From Azospirillum sp. RU38E (GTDB lineage Bacteria; Pseudomonadota; Alphaproteobacteria; Azospirillales; Azospirillaceae), in the NCBI RefSeq assembly GCF_900188385.1, contig NZ_FZOI01000002.1:340542-404541 (forward strand): a DNA stretch of 64,000 bases, read 5' to 3'. Both the position numbers and the translations under genes were made by a program. Each line of letters opens with the position of its first letter. Position 1 is the first letter of the stretch. Under the pieces are notes generated by a model. It saw nothing but the letters and a program-made list of their open reading frames with translations. It made no database searches and was not told where the DNA came from. Positions 53,147-61,955 of this stretch are shown piece after piece.

Positions 53147-53197
53147 GGCGCCTGAAACCGATCACACGGCCCCCCGGCCGGATCGGCGACAGGTGCC
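53147..53197 (+). terminator. terminator-like compound hairpin in the nitrate transporter leader
   Basis: GGCGCCTG (53147-53154) pairs with CAGGTGCC (53190-53197), CCGATC with GATCGG, and CGGCC with GGCCG, separated by small symmetrical internal loops. Only TTATC follows, so it is a weak intrinsic terminator by itself. It lies 10 bases after the ANTAR hairpins. Confidence 0.5.
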
Positions 53198-53332
53198 TTA
53201 TCGCATGGCCGCCCGCAGCGTGGATGATATCGTGTTGGATATCGTGACGGTGCGGATGGCCCGACGGGTGAACTCAAGCGGCCGCGCGCGGACAATCAAG
53301 CGCCAGCGGCCCGGGACGTAGGGGCTCGCACG

Positions 53333-54703
53333 ATGGAAATCCGGCATAAAGCAACGCGCATAGACCTGTTCTCCTTGAAGACAGTGCAGATGCGCGCCTT
53401 TCACCTGACGTGGTTCGCGTTTTTTCTCTGCTTTTTCGGCTGGTTCGGCATCGCCCCCCTGATGGCGGTGGTGCGAGAGGATTTGGGCCTGACCAAGGCT
53501 CAGATCGGCAATACCATCATTGCCTCGGTCGCCATCACCGTGCTGGTGCGGTTGGCTATCGGGCCGCTTTGCGACCGGTTGGGGCCGCGTAAAACCTATA
53601 CGGGGCTGCTGGTGCTGGGCTCCATCCCGGTGATGTGCATCGGGCTGGCCCATAGTTACGAAACGTTCCTGCTGGCCCGGCTGGCCATCGGGGCCATCGG
53701 TGCCTCTTTCGTCATCACCCAGTACCATACCTCGGTGATGTTCGCGCCCAATGTGGTGGGCACGGCCAATGCCACCACGGCGGGCTGGGGCAATCTGGGC
53801 GGCGGGATCACCCAGATGATGATGCCGCTGATCATGGCGGCCATCGTGTCGCTGGGCGTGGAAGAGACCATGGGCTGGCGGCTGGCCATGGTGGTGCCGG
53901 GGCTGGTGCTGCTGGTCGCCGCTTGGCTCTATTGGAACTTCACCCAGGATTGCCCGGAGGGGAATTTCGCTGAACTGCGGTCCAGCGGTGCGCTGGCTGC
54001 CGGGCGCGATGGGCTGGGCGGCCTGCACAGCTTCGCCGTGGCCGCCCGCGATATCCGCGTCTGGGCCCTGTTCATCGCCTATGGTGCCTGCTTTGGCGTG
54101 GAACTGACGTTGCACAATATTGCGGCGATCTATTTCTTCGACAAGTTCAAGCTGGATCTGGCCACCGCCGGCATGATTGCCGGCCTGTTCGGTGCCATGT
54201 GCCTGTTTGCCCGCACACTGGGCGGCTTTATCTCTGACCGGCTGGCGACCAAATCGGGCCTGCGGGGTCGGGTGCTTCTGCTATTCGCCGTGCTGTTCTT
54301 GGAAGGGCTGGCGTTGATCCTGTTCTCCCAGATGGGGGTTTTGGTCGCCGCCGTAGCAGCCATGATGATGTTCTCCATCTTTGTGCAACTGGGCTGTGGT
54401 GCCACCTTTGGCATCGTCCCCTTCATCAACCGCAAGGCACTGGGGGCCGTGGCCGGTATTGTTGGCGCTGGCGGCAATATGGGTGCGGTGGTTGCCGGGT
54501 TCCTGTTCAAATCGGAAAGCCTGAGCTATCAGCAAGGACTGTTCTATCTGGGCATCGGCGTCACCGTTGCTTCTTTCGCGGCACTGGCCATCCGTTTCTC
54601 GCCCGAAGTGGCGGCAGAGGAGAAGCGCCGGCTGGAAGCGGCTCTGGCCGAACGGGATGCGGCGGCACGGCAGCCGGGTGCCGTGGTGGTGGCGGCAGAG
54701 TAA
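53333..54703 (+). CDS. NarK/NasA-type nitrate/nitrite transporter (MFS)
   Basis: A 456-residue MFS protein with about twelve membrane helices. The nitrate-porter marks are HLTWFAFFLCFFGWFGIAPL at helix 1, GPLCDRLGPRKTY in the first loop, and the two nitrate signature regions AGWGNLGGGITQMMMP and GIVGAGGNMGAVVAGF. The start (RIDLFSLKTVQMRAFH) is typical of the NarK group. The ATG at 53333 is the natural choice. It is divergent from nirB and followed by nasT-nasS, and it would bring in nitrate for NasA. Confidence 0.93.
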   Translation: MEIRHKATRIDLFSLKTVQMRAFHLTWFAFFLCFFGWFGIAPLMAVVREDLGLTKAQIGNTIIASVAITVLVRLAIGPLCDRLGPRKTYTGLLVLGSIPVMCIGLAHSYETFLLARLAIGAIGASFVITQYHTSVMFAPNVVGTANATTAGWGNLGGGITQMMMPLIMAAIVSLGVEETMGWRLAMVVPGLVLLVAAWLYWNFTQDCPEGNFAELRSSGALAAGRDGLGGLHSFAVAARDIRVWALFIAYGACFGVELTLHNIAAIYFFDKFKLDLATAGMIAGLFGAMCLFARTLGGFISDRLATKSGLRGRVLLLFAVLFLEGLALILFSQMGVLVAAVAAMMMFSIFVQLGCGATFGIVPFINRKALGAVAGIVGAGGNMGAVVAGFLFKSESLSYQQGLFYLGIGVTVASFAALAIRFSPEVAAEEKRRLEAALAERDAAARQPGAVVVAAE

Positions 54704-54756
54704 GGGGAATGGGGTGGCATCGGTGGCTGCCACCCCGTACACAGATAGCCCATCGT

Positions 54757-54790
54757 CACCGTCACCCCGGCCTGCGCCGGGGTGACGGTG
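54757..54790. repeat. 15-bp perfect palindrome between the transporter gene and nasT
   Basis: CACCGTCACCCCGGC (54757-54771) pairs perfectly with its complement at 54776-54790 around CTGC. No T tract follows on either strand. The GTCACCCCGG core resembles dispersed intergenic palindromes of alphaproteobacteria; it may protect or end the transporter mRNA. Confidence 0.55.
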
Positions 54791-54896
54791 GAGAGGAGTG
54801 GAAGGTTTCCCCTCAAGTCATCCGTACCTTACTGCACCCGAAACTCTCTACGATCTCCGCAAACAGCCACACCAAACAGGCACCAAAAAACCGACC

Positions 54897-55484
54897 ATGG
54901 GCAATGCCGATCTTTCCATCCTGATCATTGATGGCAGCCCCGACCGGGCGGCGGTGGTGGAGCGTGGGCTGGTGGAAGCCGGCTGGGTGCGGGTTTCCAC
55001 CATCGGGCCTTCGGTCAATCTGCTGGCCCGTATCCAGGCGCTGGCCCCGGATGTCATTATCATTGATCTGGAAAACCCTGACCGCGACACGCTGGAACAG
55101 ATGTTCCAGGTCAGCCGTCAGGTGCAGCGCCCCATCGCCATGTTTGTGGACCAGAGCGACAGCCAGATGATCCACGCCGCCATCGAGGCGGGGGTGAGTG
55201 CCTATGTGGTGGATGGCTTGCGGCAGGACCGGATCAAGCCAATTGTGGAAACGGCGGTCAGCCGCTTCAACGCCTTTGACCGGCTGCGCCGGGAACGGGA
55301 CGAGGCGCAGGCCAAATTGCAGGACCGCAAGCTGGTGGAACGCGCCAAGGGCCTGTTGATGAAAAATCGCGGCCTGTCGGAAGAAGATGCCTATACGCTG
55401 ATGCGACGCACAGCCATGAAGCAGAACCGCAAGCTGGCCGACATTGCCCAAAGCGTGATCACCGCGTTCGAGATGGAGTTGTGA
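54897..55484 (+). CDS. nasT: NasT, ANTAR-domain antiterminator
   Basis: A 195-residue RNA-binding response regulator. The N-terminal receiver-like domain reads LSILIIDGSPDRAAVVERGL and DVIIIDLENPDRDTL. A coiled linker (RRERDEAQAKLQDRK) leads to the ANTAR domain at about residues 140-195 (VERAKGLLMKNRGLSEEDAY, LADIAQSVITAFE). In known systems NasT binds leader RNA to allow read-through into nitrate assimilation genes and is held inactive by NasS when nitrate is absent. The ATG at 54897 gives the family length. Confidence 0.93.
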   Translation: MGNADLSILIIDGSPDRAAVVERGLVEAGWVRVSTIGPSVNLLARIQALAPDVIIIDLENPDRDTLEQMFQVSRQVQRPIAMFVDQSDSQMIHAAIEAGVSAYVVDGLRQDRIKPIVETAVSRFNAFDRLRRERDEAQAKLQDRKLVERAKGLLMKNRGLSEEDAYTLMRRTAMKQNRKLADIAQSVITAFEMEL

Positions 55485-55486
55485 GG

Positions 55487-56509
55487 ATGGCCATCACCGT
55501 CAAGCTGGGCTTTGTGCCGCTGATCGATTGCGCCATCCCCCTGGTCGCCGCCGATATGGGATTTGCCGCCGCTGAAGGAATTGATCTGGCGTTGGAGCGG
55601 GAATCCTCCTGGGCCAGCCTGCGCGACAAGCTGGCCTTCGGGCTGATCGACGCGGCCCATATATTGGCGCCCCTGCCCTTGGCCATGCATCTGGGCCTTG
55701 CCGGTATTCCGCCGGTCGCCATGGCGGTGCCGATGGCGCTGGGGCGCGGCGGCAATGGCATCACGGTTTCCACCGACCTTTATGGCCGGATGCAGGCGGC
55801 TGACCCGGCCGCCATGGAACGGCCCGGCCTGGGCACAGCGATTGCCCTGAAAAAGGTCATTCTGGCCGACCGCGCCGCCGGGCGGCCCTTGCTGTCCTTT
55901 GCCAGTGTCTTTCCCTTTTCCTGCCACCATTATGAATTGCGGCGCTGGCTGCTGGCCGGCGGGATTGATCCGTCAACCGAGGTCAATCTGGGCATTATCG
56001 CCCCGCCGCGCATGGCCGAAAGCCTGGGCGCTGGCTGGATTGACGGTTATTGCGTGGGGGAGCCCTGGAACAGCCGCGCCGTGATGCGCGGCACGGGAAA
56101 GCTGGTCGCCACCAAGCAGGATATCTGGCCCGACAGCCATGAAAAGGTCCTGGGCCTGCGCCAGCGCTGGCTGGCGGACAATCACGACCTCACCCTGTCG
56201 CTGATCCGCGCCCTGACACGGGCAGCCCTCTGGGCGGATGCGGCAGAGAACCGGCAGGCCCTGGCAGCGCTGCTGGCAGAACCGCGCCATCTCGGTTTGC
56301 CCGTGGAAATCATCGCGGCCGCCCTGGCGCAACCGGGCACCGCCCCCCTGTTTCACCGCGATGGCGCCACCCTGCCCCGCCCCAATATTGCGCGGGAAAT
56401 AATGAGGGAGATGATGGCTGCCGGACAATGGCCACCACAAATCCCAGCTGCCGATGACGTATGGCGGCCGGATATCCATCATGCGGCCTTCAGCCACTCA
56501 CATCGCTGA
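55487..56509 (+). CDS. nasS: NasS, nitrate-sensing binding protein
   Basis: A 340-residue cytoplasmic relative of NrtA/CmpA nitrate-binding proteins, without a signal peptide. Marks are VKLGFVPLIDCAIPLVAADM, FPFSCHHYELRRWLLAGGID and GWIDGYCVGEPWNSRAV. In known systems it binds NasT and frees it when nitrate or nitrite is bound. The ATG at 55487 follows GGAG; a GTG at 55481 overlapping the nasT stop is possible. The genes are translationally coupled. Confidence 0.92.
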   Translation: MAITVKLGFVPLIDCAIPLVAADMGFAAAEGIDLALERESSWASLRDKLAFGLIDAAHILAPLPLAMHLGLAGIPPVAMAVPMALGRGGNGITVSTDLYGRMQAADPAAMERPGLGTAIALKKVILADRAAGRPLLSFASVFPFSCHHYELRRWLLAGGIDPSTEVNLGIIAPPRMAESLGAGWIDGYCVGEPWNSRAVMRGTGKLVATKQDIWPDSHEKVLGLRQRWLADNHDLTLSLIRALTRAALWADAAENRQALAALLAEPRHLGLPVEIIAAALAQPGTAPLFHRDGATLPRPNIAREIMREMMAAGQWPPQIPAADDVWRPDIHHAAFSHSHR

Positions 56510-56668
56510 GATTTAAACCATATGGTGGAAAGGTCGGTATCAACAACCCGGTTGTGCCGACGGTGACCAACGGACCACAGCCCCACCCAACACGGTCCAA
56601 CACCGACACATTCCAGATAAAGCAGAAAAAACCGACCCAATTTGTGGATTTTCACCCGCTGGGAACAT

Positions 56669-56712
56669 TTAAAAAGCGAAGGCCCGCCGGTCGAGTGACC
56701 GGCGGGCCTTGC
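56669..56712 (-). terminator. intrinsic terminator of the porin gene
   Basis: AAGGCCCGCCGGTC (56679-56692) pairs perfectly over 14 bp with 56697-56710. On the minus strand the hairpin is followed by TTCGCTTTTTA-type sequence, 30 bases after the porin stop. It may also end the converging nasTS transcript. Confidence 0.85.
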
Positions 56713-56739
56713 CCTTAAATATCCTGGTCCCAACAGGGA

Positions 56740-58164
56740 TCAGAACTGGAACTGCATACGCAGGGCAACCGCGTCCAGGCCCTGATCGGTGCCGTTCGGG
56801 CGGTCAACCGTGGTGTTGACATAGTTCAGCATGAAGCGGATGGCGTTGTTCACGTACCAGTTCACACCGATGGTCCAGTTCTTTTCCTCACCGGTGCCGC
56901 TGCCAGCAACACCACCAGCGCGGTCGATCAGGTTGACGGTTGAGTAACGGGCTGCCAGTTCCCAAGCGCCAAAGCCGTTCTGGCCAACCGGCCAGGCCGG
57001 CTTCACGCCCGTCCATTCACCCGGCTTGTAGCTGCGACGCTCGCCGGTCAGGATGTAACCAGCGGAGACGTAGTAGCCGTCGAATTCCGGATCCTGGAAG
57101 CTGTTGCGGGTGGTGGTGCCCGGCAGACGCTCTTCGGTGTCGGCGCCGAACACATAATATTCGCCGGCGACCCAGAAGTTCTTGAAGTTGGCGCCCAGGT
57201 CGGCGCCATAGGCCCACTGACCTTCGATCTGGTTGATCGTGCCGGTGCTGGTAAGCGAGGTGCGGTTACCGCCGATACGCAGGCCCGGGCGGTCACCGAA
57301 CGAAGCGGTGGTGGTGATCTGGGTGGCGCTGGTGCGGGCAGCGGCCTGCGGGGTGACCTGATAGACACCCGACACACCGATACCAGCACCGCCTTCGTTG
57401 CTGCTGTAGAACTGATAAGCAGCGCGGCCCAGCAGATTGACCATGTCGTCGATGGTGCCGGTGGTGCCGGTCTGATTGCCGGTCACGTAACCAGCGAGGA
57501 AGTAATTGTCACCCTTGGTGGAGATACCGACACCGGTACGGCTGTCGGAACCGCCGATACCGACAACGATGTTGCCAATCGGGGCGCGTTCCATGAAGGC
57601 GATGTCGTTGGAGGACGTGCTGTCATCCAGGGTGAATTTCGGCTGGAACACGCCCAGGATCACCTGGCTGTTCTTGATGCCGTTATAGGTGATGTTGGCA
57701 GCCTGGATCTGCGACGCACCGCCACGGTCGTTGGCGAAGTTGCCGGTAAACTCAAAGCCCCAGTCATTGTACACGGTGCCGGCAACGCCCAGGAAGGCGC
57801 GGCGCAGCTGGAAACCGTCGGTGGCGTCGGTGGTGAAGTTATCCTTGTGCACCCAGGTGCCGTAATCCATGTGGATACGGGCGCGCAGGGCCACGTCGAA
57901 CTTCTTGTCGGCGGTCTGCACGCGCATACGGCCGCCATCAGCCGTCACCTTCGGCAGGTCGGCCAGCTTCTTTTCCGTCGCGACCTTGTCCTTGGCGACG
58001 CTGTCCTTCAGGCTGGTCAGCTGGCCCTGCAGGGCCTGGATCTGCTGGGCCAGAGCGTCCAGCTGAGCCTGGGAAGCGCTACCCGCGCTCTGGGCCATGG
58101 CCGGGGCGGCAATGAAGGCCGCGCCGAGCATCGTGCCGGCCAGCAGGGAAGTCTTGAAGGTCAT
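56740..58164 (-). CDS. OprP/OprO-type outer-membrane porin
   Basis: A 474-residue porin. The signal peptide is SLLAGTMLGAAFIAAPAMAQ. A coiled-coil stretch follows (AQLDALAQQIQALQGQLTSL), then a 16-strand-type barrel with FDVALRARIHMDYGTW, FTGNFANDRGG and the terminal aromatic ALRMQFQF. This is the phosphate-selective porin O/P family; the substrate here need not be phosphate. The ATG at 58164 has GGAG eight bases upstream. The gene is a single unit with its own terminator. Confidence 0.9.
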   Translation of the reverse strand: MTFKTSLLAGTMLGAAFIAAPAMAQSAGSASQAQLDALAQQIQALQGQLTSLKDSVAKDKVATEKKLADLPKVTADGGRMRVQTADKKFDVALRARIHMDYGTWVHKDNFTTDATDGFQLRRAFLGVAGTVYNDWGFEFTGNFANDRGGASQIQAANITYNGIKNSQVILGVFQPKFTLDDSTSSNDIAFMERAPIGNIVVGIGGSDSRTGVGISTKGDNYFLAGYVTGNQTGTTGTIDDMVNLLGRAAYQFYSSNEGGAGIGVSGVYQVTPQAAARTSATQITTTASFGDRPGLRIGGNRTSLTSTGTINQIEGQWAYGADLGANFKNFWVAGEYYVFGADTEERLPGTTTRNSFQDPEFDGYYVSAGYILTGERRSYKPGEWTGVKPAWPVGQNGFGAWELAARYSTVNLIDRAGGVAGSGTGEEKNWTIGVNWYVNNAIRFMLNYVNTTVDRPNGTDQGLDAVALRMQFQF

Positions 58165-58543
58165 TGTTGTTTCTCCGGTGGGATTCGCGCCGAGAAAAGC
58201 CGGATAACGTTCCGCTGTCGGCACCGCGCCGAAAACTAGGTCGGATCGTCCCAAGCCCCGCCGGAGGGCTACCAAAAGCCTATTACCGATTTGATGTGGT
58301 TTTGTTGCAGTAAAATGACTGACGGCCGGTGTTGCATATTGAACACGCGATTTGGCAGCCCTTCCGATAGGGCCGATCCCGCCAGAAATCCTTTCAAGCC
58401 GCCCGCCTCGGGCCACCATAGCTAGGCGGCATTGCAGCGGCTGGGAAGGTCGGCACAAATAATGATTGAAAGGCAAGGTGATAGCGGGAACTATGGGGCC
58501 GGCTTTCAAAAGCAACAGCAATGCGTCAAGACCAGGAACATGG
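58165..58543. other. divergent region between the porin and histidine kinase genes
   Basis: About 380 bases without a gene. It is less GC-rich around 58290-58350 and should hold the porin promoter and perhaps that of the kinase. I saw no convincing sigma-54 site, operator palindrome or structured RNA. Confidence 0.5.
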
Positions 58544-60631
58544 ATGCCGTCCCCTAACGCATTGAGATCGGGAGATGAGGGCAAGCGAGCGCCCTATCAA
58601 TCCTTGGCCATGCCAGCCCAGCGGGGCAATCGTCGCTGTGGCACCAGCCAGATCGTGGTGCCGATTTTGTTGCTTCTGGCGATCTGTATGCTGGTCATGG
58701 TAACGGCGCTTGCCATCTCCGCCATCTATTATGACATGGCGGAAGCAGACAAATCCCGCCGCAATATGGAAGAAGCATTCGCCAACGCGGAACGGGCACT
58801 CTCCAGCACCACCATTGATTACGCTGCCTGGGGTGAGGCCGTTGATCATCTTGTCGATAGAACGGATCTGGAATGGGCTGATCGCAATATCGGCGTCTAT
58901 CTTGGTGCCGTGCACCAGATCACGGCCAGTATTGTGATAAGCCATGATGGCAAGGTCGTCTATGCCTCAGTAAATGGCAAGAGCCTGCCTGACCCGGATA
59001 AGTGGGGACCGATTCCCCCCGCCATGCAACGGATGGTGCAACAGGCCCATGCGACACCGCCGGGGCGGCCCAGCGCGATAACCGGGGTTGTGTCGGTCAA
59101 TGGCGGCCTGTTTTTGACCGCTGTGGCAGATATCAGACGGGAGGAAGGCGGCCTGCCCCTTTCTGACGGGAAGGTCATGGTTTTTATGAAGACCCTGGAC
59201 CGACCCGCGGTTCAGTCCATGATCCGCCCCTTGCTGGAAGAGGTCGATATCCTCTTCATGCGACCAGCATCCGGCCTTTTCCGTCTGGACATGCCTTTGC
59301 GCGAGGCACTGGCACCGGCCAATGCCCCACCCGTTGCCTGGTTATCCTGGCCTGCCCCGATGCCGGCTTTGGGCTTTTTAATGAAACTCAGCTGGTTTTT
59401 GGTTCCGCTGCTGTTGCTGCTGCTCGGGGGGGCCTTTGCGGTGTTGCAGCGGGTGCAGCGTAACGTGCTTCAGGACATGGTTGAGGTGTCGTCGCTGCAA
59501 CGCCTGCGCACCCGCGCACAGGTTATGGCTGACAGCGTGCCTGATCTGCTCTGCCTGCTGCGCAACGGCCGGGTGGAACTGATCAACCCGGCGGGTTGCG
59601 CCTTGTTCGCCGTTGCCTCTGCGGCAGAGCTGCAAGGGCGCAGCTTTGTCGATCTTGTGGCACCGGTTGGCCGGGTGGCCTTTCAACGGCTTTTGCATCC
59701 AGAGGCGACATCGCCGGGCGACGGCGCGCAATGGCACCAGCTGGAACTGCTCAATCAACAGGGAGCAACCATTCCTGTTGAGCTGTGCCTGCATCCCATC
59801 ACCAAGATGGGCGATGACGAGATGATTCTCTTCGCCCGGGACCGCCGGGTGGAACTGGCGCGGCGGGCACAGGTTCATGCGGCCGAAGCCAGGGCCGTCG
59901 TTGCCGATCGGGCGAAAGTGCATTTTCTGGCCAATATCAGCCACGAATTGCGCACCCCCTTAAATGCTATTATCGGCTTTTCTGCCATCCTGCGGGATGA
60001 GTTGCTGGGTCATCTGGGGGCGCCGCAATATCGTGACTATGCGGTCGATATTCATGATGGCGGCGTTTATCTGCTGCGTCTGGTCAATGATCTGCTGGAT
60101 ATTGCACGGCTGGATGCTGGGGAGCTTGAGCTGCGGGAAGGCTGGGTGGATGTTGGCAGCTTGCTGGACCGCGTGGAACGGTTAACGGCCCAAAAAGCGG
60201 CAGATCGGGGTGTTCGTTTGATGATAAGGGCGACGCAAAGCGGCCTGCGTGTGTTGGGCGATGAGGTGCGGTTGAAGCAGACCCTGGTCAACCTGATCGG
60301 CAATGCCGTCACCTTCACGGAAGGACCGGGGGAGGTGCAGGTGAGCGCCGGGTTGGAACCGGGGTCGGGCGACGTCATCTTCAAGGTGGCTGATAAGGGG
60401 ATCGGCATGTCGGTGGAAGCAATGCGCCTTGCCGTGGAACCTTTTGCCCAGGTCGATACGGGGCTGGCAAGGCGTCAGGCCGGGGCAGGCCTGGGGCTGC
60501 CGCTGGCCAAGGGCTATACGGAGGCCCATGGCGGCAGCCTAACCCTGCAAAGCAGCCCCGGCCGGGGGACTACCGTCACCGTGCGCCTCCCGGCAGCGCG
60601 GGTGCAGCAACCGTTGACCGCAGCGCCCTGA
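58544..60631 (+). CDS. CHASE4-PAS sensor histidine kinase
   Basis: A membrane sensor of about 695 residues. Order: first membrane helix (VVPILLLLAICMLVMVTALA), a periplasmic CHASE4-like domain (TTIDYAAWGEAVDHLVDRTD, IVISHDGKVVYASVNG), a second helix (WFLVPLLLLLLGGAFAVLQ), a PAS domain (VPDLLCLLRNGRVELINPAG), HisKA (FLANISHELRTPLNAIIGFS with the phospho-His) and HATPase (LIGNAVTF, DKGIGM, GAGLGLPLAKGYTEAHGG). No response regulator gene is adjacent. The ATG at 58544 has AGGA upstream; TTG and ATG codons further upstream cannot be excluded. Confidence 0.88.
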   Translation: MPSPNALRSGDEGKRAPYQSLAMPAQRGNRRCGTSQIVVPILLLLAICMLVMVTALAISAIYYDMAEADKSRRNMEEAFANAERALSSTTIDYAAWGEAVDHLVDRTDLEWADRNIGVYLGAVHQITASIVISHDGKVVYASVNGKSLPDPDKWGPIPPAMQRMVQQAHATPPGRPSAITGVVSVNGGLFLTAVADIRREEGGLPLSDGKVMVFMKTLDRPAVQSMIRPLLEEVDILFMRPASGLFRLDMPLREALAPANAPPVAWLSWPAPMPALGFLMKLSWFLVPLLLLLLGGAFAVLQRVQRNVLQDMVEVSSLQRLRTRAQVMADSVPDLLCLLRNGRVELINPAGCALFAVASAAELQGRSFVDLVAPVGRVAFQRLLHPEATSPGDGAQWHQLELLNQQGATIPVELCLHPITKMGDDEMILFARDRRVELARRAQVHAAEARAVVADRAKVHFLANISHELRTPLNAIIGFSAILRDELLGHLGAPQYRDYAVDIHDGGVYLLRLVNDLLDIARLDAGELELREGWVDVGSLLDRVERLTAQKAADRGVRLMIRATQSGLRVLGDEVRLKQTLVNLIGNAVTFTEGPGEVQVSAGLEPGSGDVIFKVADKGIGMSVEAMRLAVEPFAQVDTGLARRQAGAGLGLPLAKGYTEAHGGSLTLQSSPGRGTTVTVRLPAARVQQPLTAAP

Positions 60632-60650
60632 CCGGCTAAAGGCCGGCCCC

Positions 60651-61643
60651 TCAGCCCGCCAACAGGCCCAGCGCGGCCCAAGGGGCCAGGGCGGCGCGAA
60701 CAGAGGCCGGGTCGGCCGCCTGGGCCAGCAGGATGGTCAATAAAAGCCTTGCCTTGCGGCCCTGGAGCGGGCCGCCATCAATCAGGCCGTTGGCGATCAG
60801 ATGGGAGGCTGTCCCCTTCCCCTGATAGGTGCCCTCGGCGTCGGTATCGCCGCCGCCGCAACGGCTGACCAGGATCACCGGGCGTTCTCCGGCCAGCCGA
60901 ATCAGCGGGGCGGCCAGGGGCTGCGGCACATGGCCGGATCCAACACCTTCCACCACCAGCCCCTGCCATTGCCGGTCGGCAAAGGCCTCAATCAAGAGCG
61001 GATCGCTATCCAGCCCTACGCTGACCAGGGCGACACGGGGCAGGTCAGCCGGCTCCGGCAAGGGATAGGGGCCGGGCTGGGGCAAGGGTCGCTGTAACAG
61101 CCGCACCCGCCCCGTTACCACTGTGCCCAAGGGGCCAATGCCGGGGGACGCGAAGGCCCCAATACGCCCGGCATCAACCTTGCGCACATGGCGGACGCCA
61201 TGCAGTTCCCCATTCATGCAGATGATGGGGCCAAGGGCAAGGCCGCACAGGGCCCGCACCGTAAGAATGGCATCATTGAGATTGCCGGGCCCGTCTGCCC
61301 CCGGCGCGTCGGCCGTCCGCATCGCGCCGGTCAGTACCAGCGGGATGTCAGCCGGCAACAGCAGCGACAGCAGGAAACCTGTTTCCTCCATCGTATCGGT
61401 CCCCTGGACGACGATGAAGCCCTGGGTACCGGCGGCCGCCTGCCGCTCAATCTCCGTCGCCAGGGCGACGAGATCGGTGATACGCAGGTTCTGACTGCCG
61501 ACATTGCGCCAGCGGTTGACGCTGATCGGGCCGACCGGATCGATACCGGCCTGGCGCAGCAGGGATGCACTATCGGCAGGGGATGCCTTGCCGGCGATCG
61601 ACAGAATGGTCCCGCCGAGAATGAACAGGGAAATGCCGCTCAT
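60651..61643 (-). CDS. asparaginase/glutaminase-family amidohydrolase
   Basis: A 330-residue L-asparaginase-type enzyme hydrolysing asparagine to aspartate and ammonia. The first Thr nucleophile is in FILGGTILSIAG, and the second catalytic set is in FIVVQGTDTMEETGFLLSLL (Thr-Asp). LTGAMRTADAPGADGPGNL and GVGSGHVPQPL are further family segments. There is no signal peptide, so it is probably cytoplasmic. The canonical TGGTI is LGGTI here, which keeps the nucleophile. Confidence 0.88.
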   Translation of the reverse strand: MSGISLFILGGTILSIAGKASPADSASLLRQAGIDPVGPISVNRWRNVGSQNLRITDLVALATEIERQAAAGTQGFIVVQGTDTMEETGFLLSLLLPADIPLVLTGAMRTADAPGADGPGNLNDAILTVRALCGLALGPIICMNGELHGVRHVRKVDAGRIGAFASPGIGPLGTVVTGRVRLLQRPLPQPGPYPLPEPADLPRVALVSVGLDSDPLLIEAFADRQWQGLVVEGVGSGHVPQPLAAPLIRLAGERPVILVSRCGGGDTDAEGTYQGKGTASHLIANGLIDGGPLQGRKARLLLTILLAQAADPASVRAALAPWAALGLLAG

Positions 61644-61955
61644 GTGAAACTTCTGCCCATGCCAATAACAGATGAATGCGCAGATATGCCTGGCAGCTGA
61701 ACACTACCAGTGCCCAGAGAGCGATGGTGCCCCGCTGCAGCGGTGAACAAAGCTGGCAGAAGCGGCACGCCGATCACGCCCCGCCCGCCGGGGGCGAGCC
61801 GCCCATACGCCACCATCGACATCTCTGGGGAATAGTTGTCGATCACCCCTGCCATAGCCCTTGATTCCCCGATCACCAATCAAGCCAAAGGGGATCCGAA
61901 AACCCGCATGGGGCGAAGTGCCGCCGCCATCACGGCAGCGGCGGCACTGACCAGA
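61644..61955. other. intergenic region between NlpC/P60 and asparaginase genes
   Basis: About 310 bases. It includes a hairpin at 61917-61948 (AGTGCCGCCGC pairing with GCGGCGGCACT, 11 bp) 8 bases beyond the NlpC/P60 stop, likely its terminator although without a T tract. A second GC-rich hairpin (CGCCCC with GGGGCG) lies around 61777-61796. The asparaginase promoter should lie between these and 61643, but none is clear. Confidence 0.5.

Larger units (their letters stand above)
52644..53332. other. divergent nirB/narK regulatory region
   Basis: These 689 bases hold no convincing gene. They contain two outward-facing sigma-54-type promoters (minus 52831-52847, plus 53065-53081), each followed by a structured leader. 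Between the promoters (52848-53064), where activator sites for NtrC would be expected, I saw no convincing TGCACC/GGTGCA palindrome. Confidence 0.75.
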
